Shown piece by piece: positions 10,483-19,122 of a stretch of 64,000 bases of DNA. The stretch's first letter is position 1. Each line of letters begins with the position of its first letter. The DNA is from Melioribacteraceae bacterium (GTDB lineage: Bacteria > Bacteroidota > Ignavibacteria > Ignavibacteriales > Melioribacteraceae), in assembly GCA_021739765.1 (NCBI GenBank), contig JAIPBD010000005.1:142264-206263 (forward strand), read 5' to 3'. The translations under genes were made by a program, and so were the position numbers. The notes below the pieces were generated by a model that worked only from the letters and a program-made list of their open reading frames with translations, was not told the DNA's origin and did not search any database.

Positions 10483-11637
10483 TTATTTTTTGAATTTTTC
10501 ACTCATCTTTCTAATAATTCCAAGCGCATATTCAATTTCCACTTCCGAATTATATTTGCTGAATGAAAATCTGATGGTTCCATTTGCGTCGCCGATTGAT
10601 TTCCCGCTACTTAAAATCACATGAGACGGTTTGAGGGTTCCGGAGGTACAAGCAGCTCCATTTGAAGCAGCAACACCATTAATATCTAGATACATCAGCA
10701 TTGCTTCAGCATCATTTTTGTAAATGTCTGAGTTGAAAGTTAAACTGATAATATATGGCGAGGCGTTCTCAGGGGAGTTGATCGAAATAAAATTGTCGGG
10801 AATTTCGGCGACACCATTCCGGAAAGTATCGTTTAGCTTTGTTATTAAACCCAAATTCGAATCCATTTCTGAGAGAGAAATTTTGGTCGCTTCCGCCATT
10901 CCTATAATACCCGCAACATTTTCGGTTCCACCGCGACGGTTTCTCTCCTGGGAACCGCCAAAAATCATTGGGCGCATTGGTGTGCGGTTTTTTATAAAAG
11001 CCACTCCAATTCCTTTCGGCCCATGAATTTTATGGCCGGAAATTGATAGGGCATCAACTCCTAATTCCATTACGTCAATTTTTTGTTTTCCAAAACTTTG
11101 AACTGCATCAACATGTAAGTAAAAGTTAAATTTGGCTTTTAATTTTGCAATTCGTTCTATTGCATTGGTTGCACCGGTTTCATTGTTCGTGTGTATGATT
11201 GAGACGAGGGAAACGTTATCGTCTAATGCGGCTTCAAGTTGATCGTAATCTAATTCCGTTTGATTATCGACCGGAATTGCAACTCTTTCAAATCCATTTT
11301 TTCCCAATTCTTCGAATGAATCAAGAACACAGCGATGTTCTGCTTTTCCGGTGAGAATTTTAGCTCTTCCCGATTCTTGAAATTCAGTTTTTGCGATCCC
11401 GAAAATTGGAAAGTTATTCGCTTCCGTTCCACTGCCGACAAAATAAATTTCACTTGGGTCAGCATTAATAGAATCCGCTATTACATCTCTGGCTTCTTCC
11501 AGCGCAACTTTTACTTCTCGCCCGAAAGAATGGATAGAAGATGGATTTCCAAAAGAATCACTCAAGTAAGGGAGCATTTTTTCTAAAACCCGGGGATCTA
11601 TTTTTGTTGTTGCAGCATTATCTAAATATACTTTCAT
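10483..11637 (-). CDS. Cysteine desulfurase (NifS/IscS family)
   Basis: A PLP-dependent class V aminotransferase-fold enzyme that removes sulfur from cysteine for Fe-S clusters or thiolated cofactors. Seen: YLDNAATT at the N-terminus, H101 stacking residue (KAEHRCVLDS), the PLP lysine K203 in SGHKIHGPKG, and the persulfide cysteine C330 in NGAACTSG with a medium-length loop. Length 384 aa is usual. Its start overlaps the stop of coaX (10-12 kb minus-strand run birA-coaX-desulfurase with 4-bp overlaps), so it is the last gene of that operon. Whether it serves general Fe-S assembly or tRNA thiolation cannot be told; no iscU-like scaffold is adjacent. Confidence 0.93.
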   Translation of the reverse strand: MKVYLDNAATTKIDPRVLEKMLPYLSDSFGNPSSIHSFGREVKVALEEARDVIADSINADPSEIYFVGSGTEANNFPIFGIAKTEFQESGRAKILTGKAEHRCVLDSFEELGKNGFERVAIPVDNQTELDYDQLEAALDDNVSLVSIIHTNNETGATNAIERIAKLKAKFNFYLHVDAVQSFGKQKIDVMELGVDALSISGHKIHGPKGIGVAFIKNRTPMRPMIFGGSQERNRRGGTENVAGIIGMAEATKISLSEMDSNLGLITKLNDTFRNGVAEIPDNFISINSPENASPYIISLTFNSDIYKNDAEAMLMYLDINGVAASNGAACTSGTLKPSHVILSSGKSIGDANGTIRFSFSKYNSEVEIEYALGIIRKMSEKFKK

Positions 11638-12365
11638 AAGTTTTTATAATAGATTTTTCGAATGCCGATCAAAGTCAGAACCGGCACAATTATGTAATTT
11701 TGTTCTATAAACGGAGCTATTTTATCAGCATTCCCACCGGTTAAGACTAATTGGAATTTCTCATCGAAATTATTCAGCTTTTCAAGAGCTAAACTTATTG
11801 CCCCAACAGTCGAAAGAGTAATGCCTGCTAAAATCGATTTGGTAGTCGATTTTCCTTTGCTGATTTGCAATTGATTCAAATCTGCATCCGGAAGTTGCGC
11901 CGTTCTCGATTCTAAACTTTGTACCATAGTGGACAGTCCGGGGAAAATATAACCGCCAGTGAAAGTATTGCCGTTTTCAACAAAATTTAATGTAGTAGCT
12001 GTCCCAAAATCGACGATCACAATATTTTTAGAATTTATTTCAGAACTATAAATCACTCCCTCAGCAGCGCAAATCCGATCGATTCCAAGTGTCTGAGGAG
12101 TTTCGTAATCGAGTAATAAATTGCGTTTAGAATCCCTGGTTATTTGGTACGGACGTATTCCGAAATTCCCCCAAAATAGATCCTCCAACTTTGCGTTAAG
12201 CGATGGTACTACCGATGAATACGCACAGTGCTGAAAATCAGAATCGAGAGAGCCTATTTTTTCAATTTCATTATGGCTGAAACGGTCTAACTTGACCAAT
12301 TTTTCCTTATCGTATAAGGCGCATTTTATTGAACTATTCCCAATGTCGATTGCCAAAAACATCAA
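11634..12365 (-). CDS. coaX: Type III pantothenate kinase
   Basis: CoaX phosphorylates pantothenate, the first committed step of CoA synthesis, and belongs to the ASKHA superfamily. Visible: the phosphate-1 motif AIDIGNSSIKCALY, GIDRICAAEG, the IVDFGTATTLNFV phosphate-2 motif and GGYIFPGL. Length 243 aa is typical. It overlaps birA upstream and the desulfurase downstream by 4 bases each. The birA-coaX pairing is frequent in bacteria. panC is about 1.2 kb away on the opposite strand. Confidence 0.94.
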   Translation of the reverse strand: MMFLAIDIGNSSIKCALYDKEKLVKLDRFSHNEIEKIGSLDSDFQHCAYSSVVPSLNAKLEDLFWGNFGIRPYQITRDSKRNLLLDYETPQTLGIDRICAAEGVIYSSEINSKNIVIVDFGTATTLNFVENGNTFTGGYIFPGLSTMVQSLESRTAQLPDADLNQLQISKGKSTTKSILAGITLSTVGAISLALEKLNNFDEKFQLVLTGGNADKIAPFIEQNYIIVPVLTLIGIRKIYYKNL

Positions 12366-13129
12366 CGTAAACTAATATCCCCATAATTAATCTTTTCAAC
12401 CTTCCCATTTGTCTTCAACAAAACATAACCCTCGTTATCGATGTCTTCAAGAATTCCATATTTGTCGATATTTTCGTCAACAATTCTGATTTTTTCGCCT
12501 ATCATTTTACATCGTGCCCGCCAGTCGTTCATTATTTTGAGCGGATCTTTTCGTAAGGTTCTGTAATTGCTTTCTAAAATATTTAAAATTTCACTTAATA
12601 ATCGTTCCCTCGAAACAATTCGTTTTAACTCAATTTTGGTCGAAGTCGGCTGAATATTAAATTTACCGCTAAAGGTTGGCTGATTTACGTTAATCCCAAT
12701 TCCAACAACCAATCGGTTAATTTTCTCCCCCTTCGAGATTGATTCAAGTAAAATTCCGGCTATTTTTTTCTCACCAACTAAAACATCATTCGGCCATTTT
12801 AAGTTAATGTTCAGCTGAAATAAATTTTCCAAAGCCTGCGCTACGGATAGAGAGGCAGCAAAGTGAATCAAGTTTACATTAATTTTTTTCAATTTTTTTG
12901 TAATTAGAATAGAGAAAGTTAGGTTGAGACCTTTCTGGCTTACCCATTCTCTATCTTTTCTACCGCGCCCTTTGGTTTGAAATTCCGCAAAAACCACGGT
13001 GCCATGTTCATCGAACTCTTTACTATCCAATAAAAATCGGTTGGTCGAATCTACTTCATCGCACACGACAAAATTTCGTCCGAATGTTTCTGTCTCGAGT
13101 TTGATATCGAAGTCTTCAATAGTTAACAA
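12362..13129 (-). CDS. birA: Biotin--[acetyl-CoA-carboxylase] ligase, catalytic form without DNA-binding domain
   Basis: BirA attaches biotin to the AccB carrier protein. Seen: the biotinyl-AMP loop GRGRKDREW near residue 54, KWPNDVLV near residue 111, AGILLE and the GIGINVN strand, followed by a small C-terminal SH3-like domain. At 255 aa it lacks the N-terminal winged-helix domain of E. coli BirA, so it should not repress biotin genes itself. It is the first gene of the minus-strand operon. Its biotinylation target AccB is encoded at 25442. Confidence 0.92.
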   Translation of the reverse strand: MLTIEDFDIKLETETFGRNFVVCDEVDSTNRFLLDSKEFDEHGTVVFAEFQTKGRGRKDREWVSQKGLNLTFSILITKKLKKINVNLIHFAASLSVAQALENLFQLNINLKWPNDVLVGEKKIAGILLESISKGEKINRLVVGIGINVNQPTFSGKFNIQPTSTKIELKRIVSRERLLSEILNILESNYRTLRKDPLKIMNDWRARCKMIGEKIRIVDENIDKYGILEDIDNEGYVLLKTNGKVEKINYGDISLR

Positions 13130-13145
13130 TTTCTCACCTTAGTGT

Positions 13146-13202
13146 TATGACAAAATAACTTGCCGGTATGACGTTATTACGTATATGCGCATAAATGTCA
13201 TA
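13146..13202. promoter_or_regulatory. Candidate enhancer-binding-protein site upstream of hsp20/dnaK
   Basis: TATGAC occurs at 13146-13151 and again at 13167-13172, exactly 21 bp apart (two helical turns), and its inverse GTCATA at 13197-13202. The central 15-mer at 13166-13180 (GTATGACGTTATTAC) matches 12 of 15 positions of a site at 43174-43188 upstream of the other hsp20 gene. Both sit 124 bp before the TGGCAC element. This is the distance range expected for a sigma-54 activator. Confidence 0.55.
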
Positions 13203-13289
13203 CTGTTTGCAAAATTGGCTGAGATTCAAAATAATGCATAATTCCTCTAAGTTGTTTATTTGTAATAACTTAAGGCTGGTGCCGTCTTT

Positions 13290-13304
13290 TGGCACATCGC
13301 TTGT
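13290..13304 (+). promoter_or_regulatory. Candidate sigma-54 (-24/-12) promoter of hsp20-dnaK-hsp20
   Basis: TGGCAC-N5-TTGT matches the sigma-54 consensus TGGCAC-N5-TTGC at every fixed position except the last. It is the only good promoter-like element in the 212-bp gap between birA and hsp20, and would place transcription start about 25 bp before the ATG. Confidence 0.65.
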
Positions 13305-13341
13305 TATAAATTAATCCAGTTACATAAAAGGAGAAAACAAA

Positions 13342-13776
13342 ATGACATTATTAAGATTCGAACCGTTAAATGATTTTGGACATATCAACAACTTTTTCCA
13401 AAAATTTTTTGATGAAAATATCGAATTAAAGGATTCAACAAAAGAAAATTTTTCACCAATGATAAATATTAGCGAAAACAATGATAAGATATATGTTGAA
13501 GCTGAAATTCCCGGTGTAAATAAAAAAGATATTAACATTACTCTCAAAGATAACATTTTGACGATAGAAGGCGAAAAGAAGAGTTTCAAGAATGATGATC
13601 TTGTAAAAATTTATAGAAGCGAGAGAAGTTTTGGAAAATTCAAAAGATCTTTTACACTTCCCGTTAATGTTGATTCAAATAAAGTGAGTGCAAAATTTAC
13701 TGATGGAACATTGCAAATCGAATTGGAGAAGCACGTTCCCGAACAGAAAAAAGAAAAAGTAATTGAATTAAAATAA
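13342..13776 (+). CDS. Small heat-shock protein, Hsp20/alpha-crystallin family
   Basis: A 144-aa small heat-shock chaperone that holds unfolding proteins for refolding. The alpha-crystallin domain spans about residues 35-140: it begins at FSPMINISENNDKIYVEAEIPGV, contains LKDNILTIEGEKK, and ends with the family motif DGTLQIELEK. The N-terminus begins MTLLRFEPL, nearly the same as the second hsp20 gene at 43366 (MTLVRFEPF). A good ribosome site (AAAGGAG) lies at the right distance. It is the first gene of the unit and is followed after 26 bp by dnaK with no terminator between. It is probably controlled by the sigma-54-like promoter upstream. Confidence 0.92.
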   Translation: MTLLRFEPLNDFGHINNFFQKFFDENIELKDSTKENFSPMINISENNDKIYVEAEIPGVNKKDINITLKDNILTIEGEKKSFKNDDLVKIYRSERSFGKFKRSFTLPVNVDSNKVSAKFTDGTLQIELEKHVPEQKKEKVIELK

Positions 13777-13802
13777 ATTAAAATTGATAAGGAGTTAAGT
13801 AA

Positions 13803-15749
13803 ATGGGTAAGATTATAGGTATAGATTTAGGAACTACGAACTCGTGCGTTTCTGTGATGGAAGGGAATGAACCCGTAGTAATTCCTAACTCTGAAGGCGG
13901 AAGAACAACCCCTTCTGTAGTTGGTTTTACAAAAAGTGGAGAACGGCTGATTGGTCAACCCGCTAAAAGACAAGCAGTTACAAATCCTAATAACACTGTT
14001 TTTTCTGTAAAAAGGTTTATGGGACGCAGACTTGATGAAGTAAAACATGAAATTCATGAAGTTCCGTATTCTGTGGTTGAAGGCGATTCAGGAACTGCCA
14101 GAGTTAAAATTGATGACAGAGTCTATTCTCCACCGGAAGTAAGCGCGATGATTCTTCAAAAAATGAAAAAAACTGCAGAGGATTATTTAGGTCAAGAGAT
14201 TACAGAAGCGGTAATCACCGTTCCTGCATATTTTAATGATTCACAACGCCAGGCAACTAAGGATGCAGGTGAAATTGCCGGATTAAATGTAAAAAGAATT
14301 ATCAACGAACCAACTGCTGCAGCCCTTGCTTATGGAATGGATAAAAAAAGCAAAGAACAAATGGTTGCGGTTTATGATTTTGGTGGCGGTACTTTCGATA
14401 TTTCTGTTCTGCAACTCGGTGATGGTGTTTTTGAAGTGAAATCTACCAACGGTGATACACACCTTGGTGGTGATGATTTCGATCAAAGACTTATTGATTT
14501 CTTGGCGGATGAGTTCAAAAAAGATGAAAATATTGATCTTCGAAAAGATCCAATGGCTTTGCAAAGATTAAAAGAAGCCGCAGAAAAAGCAAAAATCGAG
14601 CTTTCATCTTCAATGTCAACAGATGTTAATTTGCCGTTTATTACAGCGACTCAGGACGGACCGAAACACTTGAATATCAACTTGTCACGTGCAAAATTTG
14701 AACAATTAGTTGACGATTTATTTGAGCGAACCATTGCTCCTTGTGAATCAGCAATTAAAGATGCCGGCTTATCTGCATCGCAGATTGATGAAGTAATTTT
14801 AGTTGGTGGTTCTACCAGAATTCCGAAAATACAAGAAGTAGTTAAGAAAATTTTTGGTAAAGAACCTCATAAAGGTGTTAATCCTGATGAAGTTGTCGCG
14901 ATTGGGGCAGCTATCCAAGGTGGTGTTTTAGCCGGTGATGTGAAAGATGTTTTGTTGTTGGATGTTACGCCGCTTTCGCTTGGAATTGAAACACTCGGAA
15001 ACGTAATGACAAAGTTGATCGATGCGAATACAACAATTCCAACTAAGAAAAGCGAAGTATTTTCTACGGCTGCTGATAATCAACCTTCTGTGGAAATTCA
15101 TGTTTTGCAGGGCGAAAGACCAATGGCGCATGATAACAGAACACTCGGAAGATTTCACTTAGAAGGAATTCCACCGGCACCCCGTGGAGTACCACAAGTT
15201 GAAGTAACTTTTGATATTGATGCAAACGGTATTCTTCATGTTCACGCTAAAGATAAAGCTACTTCGAAGGAACAAAGCATCAGAATCACTTCATCCGGTG
15301 GGCTTTCAGATGCGGAAATTGAAAAAATGAAAAATGCGGCTAAAGAACATGCTGCAGAGGATTCGAAGAAAAAAGAAGCGGTTGAAACTAAAAACCAAGC
15401 GGACAATTTGGTTTTTCAAACTAAAAAGCAATTGTCAGAACTCGGTGATAAAGTTTCGCCGGAATTGAAAAACAAACTTGAAGCTGAAATCAAAAAAGTC
15501 GAAGACGCAATTGCGACTAATGACACGGCTAAAATTAAATCAGCGACCGAAGAGTTAAATAAAGTCTGGGCTGAAGCTTCACAAGAGCTTTATAAAAATG
15601 CGGGAGCACCTGGTGCTGATCCTTCTCAGGGAGCGCAAGGCGACCCAACCCAGGGAGCTCAAAATGCTGCGGATGGCGCTAAAGAGGAAGAAGTTCAAGA
15701 CGCTTCTTATGAAGAAGTTGTCGATGAAGATGATTCAAATAAAAAGTAA
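13803..15749 (+). CDS. dnaK: Molecular chaperone DnaK (Hsp70)
   Basis: DnaK is the ATP-driven Hsp70 chaperone, working with DnaJ and GrpE, which are not in this window. Seen: N-terminal ATPase with [16 protein letters not shown], the [21 protein letters not shown] signature, [14 protein letters not shown] and [14 protein letters not shown] substrate-binding domain and helical lid follow. The tail from about residue 600 is rich in Gly, Ala and Gln and ends in an acidic segment, as in canonical DnaK. Length 648 aa is normal. Ribosome site AAGGAG precedes the ATG. Co-transcription with the upstream hsp20 is likely. Confidence 0.98.
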   Translation: MGKIIGIDLGTTNSCVSVMEGNEPVVIPNSEGGRTTPSVVGFTKSGERLIGQPAKRQAVTNPNNTVFSVKRFMGRRLDEVKHEIHEVPYSVVEGDSGTARVKIDDRVYSPPEVSAMILQKMKKTAEDYLGQEITEAVITVPAYFNDSQRQATKDAGEIAGLNVKRIINEPTAAALAYGMDKKSKEQMVAVYDFGGGTFDISVLQLGDGVFEVKSTNGDTHLGGDDFDQRLIDFLADEFKKDENIDLRKDPMALQRLKEAAEKAKIELSSSMSTDVNLPFITATQDGPKHLNINLSRAKFEQLVDDLFERTIAPCESAIKDAGLSASQIDEVILVGGSTRIPKIQEVVKKIFGKEPHKGVNPDEVVAIGAAIQGGVLAGDVKDVLLLDVTPLSLGIETLGNVMTKLIDANTTIPTKKSEVFSTAADNQPSVEIHVLQGERPMAHDNRTLGRFHLEGIPPAPRGVPQVEVTFDIDANGILHVHAKDKATSKEQSIRITSSGGLSDAEIEKMKNAAKEHAAEDSKKKEAVETKNQADNLVFQTKKQLSELGDKVSPELKNKLEAEIKKVEDAIATNDTAKIKSATEELNKVWAEASQELYKNAGAPGADPSQGAQGDPTQGAQNAADGAKEEEVQDASYEEVVDEDDSNKK

Positions 15750-15767
15750 ATAAATTCGGAAAAATAG

Positions 15768-15794
15768 AGCTGCCGTGTTTATTAACCGGCAGCT
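15768..15794 (+). other. Stem-loop between dnaK and downstream hsp20
   Basis: A perfect 8-bp inverted repeat (AGCTGCCG at 15768-15775, CGGCAGCT at 15787-15794) with an 11-nt loop. No T-run follows, so it is a weak terminator at best. It could stabilise the dnaK end of the mRNA or lower read-through into the third chaperone gene. Confidence 0.6.
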
Positions 15795-15830
15795 GATATA
15801 AAATTAATTAATAGATCAATGGAGGGAAAA

Positions 15831-16229
15831 ATGGTTGAACAAAAAGATGCGGTTGAAGTTCAAGAACAATCGAAAGATACTTGGGAAGCGGCTCTTGAAA
15901 GAGAATCTTGGGTTGCTCCTTTGGTAGATATTTACGAGACTGAAGATGTATTCCTAATGGTTGCGAATATGCCGGGTGTTTCTAAAGATGACGTAAAAGT
16001 TAAATTAGAAGACGGCAGTTTAATTATCATGGGTCGTATCAATTTCGATGAAGTAAATTCTTACAAATATATCTTGAAAGAAAGTGAAACGAGCAATTAT
16101 TATCGTAAATTTAAAATTTCCGATAGTGTTGACGAATCGAAAATAGATGCGAAATTCGATAATGGTCAGCTTCATGTTACTTTACCGAAACATGAACGAG
16201 TAAAACCAAAGACAATCGAAATAAACTAA
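15831..16229 (+). CDS. Divergent small heat-shock protein, Hsp20 family
   Basis: A 132-aa Hsp20-family protein. I placed the start at ATG 15831 because a strong ribosome site, GGAGGG at 15821-15826, sits just upstream; the in-frame ATG at 15819 overlaps that site. The alpha-crystallin domain runs from about residue 28 (WVAPLVDIYETEDVFLMVANMPGV) to NGQLHVTLPKHE near the end. The N-terminus is Glu/Gln-rich and unlike the other two hsp20 proteins here. It is the third gene of the heat-shock unit, closed by a clear terminator. Confidence 0.88.
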   Translation: MVEQKDAVEVQEQSKDTWEAALERESWVAPLVDIYETEDVFLMVANMPGVSKDDVKVKLEDGSLIIMGRINFDEVNSYKYILKESETSNYYRKFKISDSVDESKIDAKFDNGQLHVTLPKHERVKPKTIEIN

Positions 16230-16248
16230 ATACACTCAAGTTCAAATC

Positions 16249-16287
16249 AAAACCCGTTTCATCGAAAGAAGGAACGGGTTTTTTTAT
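16249..16287 (+). terminator. Rho-independent terminator of the dnaK unit
   Basis: Inverted repeat AACCCGTT (16251-16258) and AACGGGTT (16273-16280), extended by flanking A/T pairs, followed by a run of seven T residues. Confidence 0.9.
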
Positions 16288-16341
16288 TTCCCAAATTGCT
16301 TTGTATCTTCACGTTTTATTAACTCCTAAATCGGAATTTTT

Positions 16342-16725
16342 ATGAACTCAAAAGCGCTTATGATTAATACCTCGTCATTTCTTGGTCTTTTAGGAGTGAT
16401 GCTGCTGTTTCTTCCATCGGAGATATCACATTTCTTTGGGTTTGGAACAGATTACGAAATCGTATTACAATTAATGTCCGGGATTTATCTCGGTTTTGCG
16501 ATGTTGAATTGGATGTCAAAAGAGAGTATACTCGGAGGAATTTATGGTCGGCCGATCGTTTTGGGAAATTTTTTCCATTTTTTCGTTGGCACAATTTCGC
16601 TTATTAAATTTTCGTTCAAGAATTCAGATGAAATTGCTTTTGTTGTTCTTGGAGCCGTCTATTCAATTTTAGCGGTGTTGTTTGGAATTAAATTATTTTT
16701 CCACCCAAATGTAAAGTCAAAATAA
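16342..16725 (+). CDS. Small integral membrane protein of unknown function
   Basis: A 127-aa protein with four predicted transmembrane helices, roughly residues 8-28, 42-60, 70-90 and 100-122. The spacing resembles small four-helix families such as DUF4345, but I cannot assign it with certainty. There is a start ATG preceded by a weak ribosome site. The gene follows the dnaK-unit terminator and precedes a 2-hydroxyacid dehydrogenase by 19 bp. No catalytic residues are evident. Confidence 0.6.
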   Translation: MNSKALMINTSSFLGLLGVMLLFLPSEISHFFGFGTDYEIVLQLMSGIYLGFAMLNWMSKESILGGIYGRPIVLGNFFHFFVGTISLIKFSFKNSDEIAFVVLGAVYSILAVLFGIKLFFHPNVKSK

Positions 16726-16744
16726 AAATCCAATAGATATTTAA

Positions 16745-17749
16745 ATGAAAATAACGAATAAGAAGAAAATTTTACTTACGAGAATTTTCCCGGGCATAGC
16801 AAGAGAACTTTTGGAGAATGCCGGATATTTCGTCTCAAGTTCGATGCAGGACGCGCCCCTAACCAAGTTAGAATTAATTAGAATGTCCAAGAGTCATGAT
16901 GCGATTATGTGCACACTTTCAGATCGTATTGATTCTGAATTTCTAACCGAATGTGCGCATTTGGATATAATCTCTCAATTTGCGGTAGGATTTGATAACA
17001 TCGATTTGATTAAAGCCACCGAGCTTAATATTCCTGTAGGTTATACTCCGGATGTTTTAAGTGACGCAACGGCTGATCTTGCCTTCGGTTTGATGATTGC
17101 CGTATCAAGAAATATGATTTACAACTACAAAAGAATACTAAACGGGGAATGGAAGTATTTTAGGCCCAATTCTGATCTCGGAATTGAGCTTAAAAATAAA
17201 ACTCTCGGGATTTATGGACTCGGTCGAATTGGTTTTGAAATGGCGAAACGCTGCAAAGGCGCATTTGATATGAAAATACTCTACAATAATAGATCCCGAA
17301 ATCAGAAGGCAGAAGATCAGTTGGACGCCCGGTTTGTTGATTTTTCAACCCTTTTAGCGGAGAGCGATATAATCTCGGTTCATGCAGCGTTGAATCCCGA
17401 AACTAAAAGTAAATTTAATAAAACTGCGTTTGATAAAATGAAACCAACCGCGCTGTTTATTAATACGGCAAGAGGTGGAATTCACGACGAATACGATTTG
17501 ATTAAAGCAATGGAAATGAATCAATTTTGGGGTGCAGGATTGGATGTAACAAATCCGGAACCGTGCAAACCGGATAATCCATTGCTAAGTATGCCAAATG
17601 TGGTTGTTTTACCACACATTGGCTCCGCGACCGTTGAGGCGAGATCGGCAATGGCAAAGTTGGCGGCTGAAAATATTATTGAATTCTATGAAAAAGGCAC
17701 AGTTCCGAATATTATCAATTATGAAGTTATAAGTTCAATTAAACGGTAA
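16745..17749 (+). CDS. D-isomer-specific 2-hydroxyacid dehydrogenase (glyoxylate/hydroxypyruvate reductase-like)
   Basis: An NAD(P)-dependent oxidoreductase of 334 aa that interconverts 2-oxoacids and D-2-hydroxyacids. Seen: the Rossmann motif GLGRIG at 158-163, and the catalytic triad R243 (NTARGG), E272 (NPEP) and H291 (LPHIGSA). The overall pattern is closest to glyoxylate/hydroxypyruvate/gluconate reductases rather than lactate or phosphoglycerate dehydrogenases. Glyoxylate would also be a product of the hydroxyproline cluster at 48-55 kb, but a link is inference only. The next gene starts 2 bp after the stop. Confidence 0.85.
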   Translation: MKITNKKKILLTRIFPGIARELLENAGYFVSSSMQDAPLTKLELIRMSKSHDAIMCTLSDRIDSEFLTECAHLDIISQFAVGFDNIDLIKATELNIPVGYTPDVLSDATADLAFGLMIAVSRNMIYNYKRILNGEWKYFRPNSDLGIELKNKTLGIYGLGRIGFEMAKRCKGAFDMKILYNNRSRNQKAEDQLDARFVDFSTLLAESDIISVHAALNPETKSKFNKTAFDKMKPTALFINTARGGIHDEYDLIKAMEMNQFWGAGLDVTNPEPCKPDNPLLSMPNVVVLPHIGSATVEARSAMAKLAAENIIEFYEKGTVPNIINYEVISSIKR

Positions 17750-17751
17750 TA

Positions 17752-18396
17752 ATGATGAAAAGTTACAATTCAATTAAAACTTTATTGTTTTTGATATTGA
17801 TATCAGCTTTACCACTCGCGTGCAACGCTCAAGGTGATAAAAATTATAAACTGATCGGCGGGCCATGCGAAGGTTGTGAAGCGGTTTTTGAATATGGAGA
17901 TAAGCAATTAAATCCGGTGGATACATTACCGGGATTTGAGTCTGCTAAAATGAAATTACAGATTTCCGGAACTGTTTTTGAGAATGATGAACAAACTCCG
18001 GCTGAGGATGTTATCCTATATTTTCATCACACAAACGCAGGGGGAATTTATCCCACAATCGGAAATGAAACCGGTTGGGCGAGAAGACATGGGTATATTC
18101 GAGGTTGGATAAAAACCGATAATGATGGAAAGTACACAATATTTACGTCAAAACCGGGAGTATATCCTTCGCGAACCGAACCTGCGCATATTCATATAAC
18201 CGTTCTTGAACCAAGCGGGAAATATTATTGGATTGATAGTATATTATTTTCGGATGATCCGTTGTTGGACGATGCGAACGAAAACTCAAACAAAATTCGC
18301 GGCGGAGCAGAAAATATTTTGGTACTAAAAGAACAGAATAGTTTATTTATTGGAGAAAGAAATGTTATACTTGGTAAAAATATCCCGGATTATTGA
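17752..18396 (+). CDS. Secreted intradiol ring-cleavage dioxygenase-like protein
   Basis: A 214-aa exported protein. The N-terminal 27 residues form a signal peptide (hydrophobic core then ACNAQ; a lipobox at C24 is non-canonical). The remainder carries the beta-sandwich pattern of protocatechuate 3,4-dioxygenase beta: HHTNAGGIYP, RGWIKTDNDGKY, then Y138 in GVYPSR and the H146-x-H148 pair of AHIHITV, consistent with the Tyr/His non-heme Fe(III) ligands. Classic intradiol enzymes are cytoplasmic, so secretion suggests extracytoplasmic aromatic substrates. It starts 2 bp after the dehydrogenase gene; an ATG-ATG doublet makes the start ambiguous by one codon. Confidence 0.8.
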   Translation: MMKSYNSIKTLLFLILISALPLACNAQGDKNYKLIGGPCEGCEAVFEYGDKQLNPVDTLPGFESAKMKLQISGTVFENDEQTPAEDVILYFHHTNAGGIYPTIGNETGWARRHGYIRGWIKTDNDGKYTIFTSKPGVYPSRTEPAHIHITVLEPSGKYYWIDSILFSDDPLLDDANENSNKIRGGAENILVLKEQNSLFIGERNVILGKNIPDY

Positions 18397-18558
18397 TTCC
18401 CTAAACTTTAATCTAAACTATCCGGCTGCAAACTTCTGAAAAAATTATTGTCACGGTATTTATTCAAAGAAAGTAAATTTCAATGGATACTTCTAAACAG
18501 AAAGCTGATTATATTAATTATTAAATAAGATTTTTGCCGAAACAAATTTTGAAAAATT

Positions 18559-19116
18559 ATGCTAATTGAAATAAATTCATTTGATGACATCCCATTACAA
18601 CTACGCAACACACCAATCGGAGAACTTCTTGAATATCATAATCTCGATAAAAAGATTGAGCCGTGCACTCAAGCCCAATTGTTAATCGGAATGTGTATGG
18701 ATAACCGAAAAAGTATCAGAATTCCCGATAATTACGCATTTATCATTCGATCAGGCGGCGCAAATTTACGGTATAGTGAATTTAAAGTTTCTTTTGCGAT
18801 TGCGATCGGCAACATTTCCCACATCGCGTTAATTGCACATACATGTTGCGGAATGGTTGATCTCGCCTCAAAAAAAGATGATTTTGTATCAGGATTGGCA
18901 AAAAAAGCTGGATGGGATTTACAATTTGCGGAAGAGCATTTTAATCATTTTGCCCCATTATTTGAAATCGGAAATGAAAATGATTTTGTAGTTAGCGAAG
19001 CAAACAGATTGAGAAATAGATATCCCAAAGTGACTGTTGTGCCATTACTGTATAAAGTTGAAGATAACAGGCTTTACCTGATTGACGAGAATAATTCTAA
19101 TCAATATTCAAAGTGA
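18559..19116 (+). CDS. Beta-carbonic-anhydrase-like protein
   Basis: A 185-aa protein with the zinc-site pattern of beta-class carbonic anhydrases: C46-x-D48-x-R50 (MCMDNR) and H94-x-x-C97 (HTCCGM), separated by an FIIRSGGA strand resembling the FVIRNAGN of the family. It may hydrate CO2. It differs from housekeeping enzymes in the rest of the sequence and may belong to a carbonic-anhydrase-like subfamily with another substrate. It follows a 162-bp gap in which I see no clear element and precedes an NYN-domain gene by 6 bp. Confidence 0.65.
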   Translation: MLIEINSFDDIPLQLRNTPIGELLEYHNLDKKIEPCTQAQLLIGMCMDNRKSIRIPDNYAFIIRSGGANLRYSEFKVSFAIAIGNISHIALIAHTCCGMVDLASKKDDFVSGLAKKAGWDLQFAEEHFNHFAPLFEIGNENDFVVSEANRLRNRYPKVTVVPLLYKVEDNRLYLIDENNSNQYSK

Positions 19117-19122
19117 ACCAAT

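Noticed and set aside
13279-13295. GTGCC/GGCAC inverted repeat overlapping the sigma-54 -24 element
   Set aside because: Only 5 bp long and absent from the paralogous hsp20 promoter, so probably accidental.
16584-16600. TGGCAC followed by CGC resembling a sigma-54 promoter
   Set aside because: It lies inside the membrane-protein coding region and the GG-to-GC spacing is one base short.
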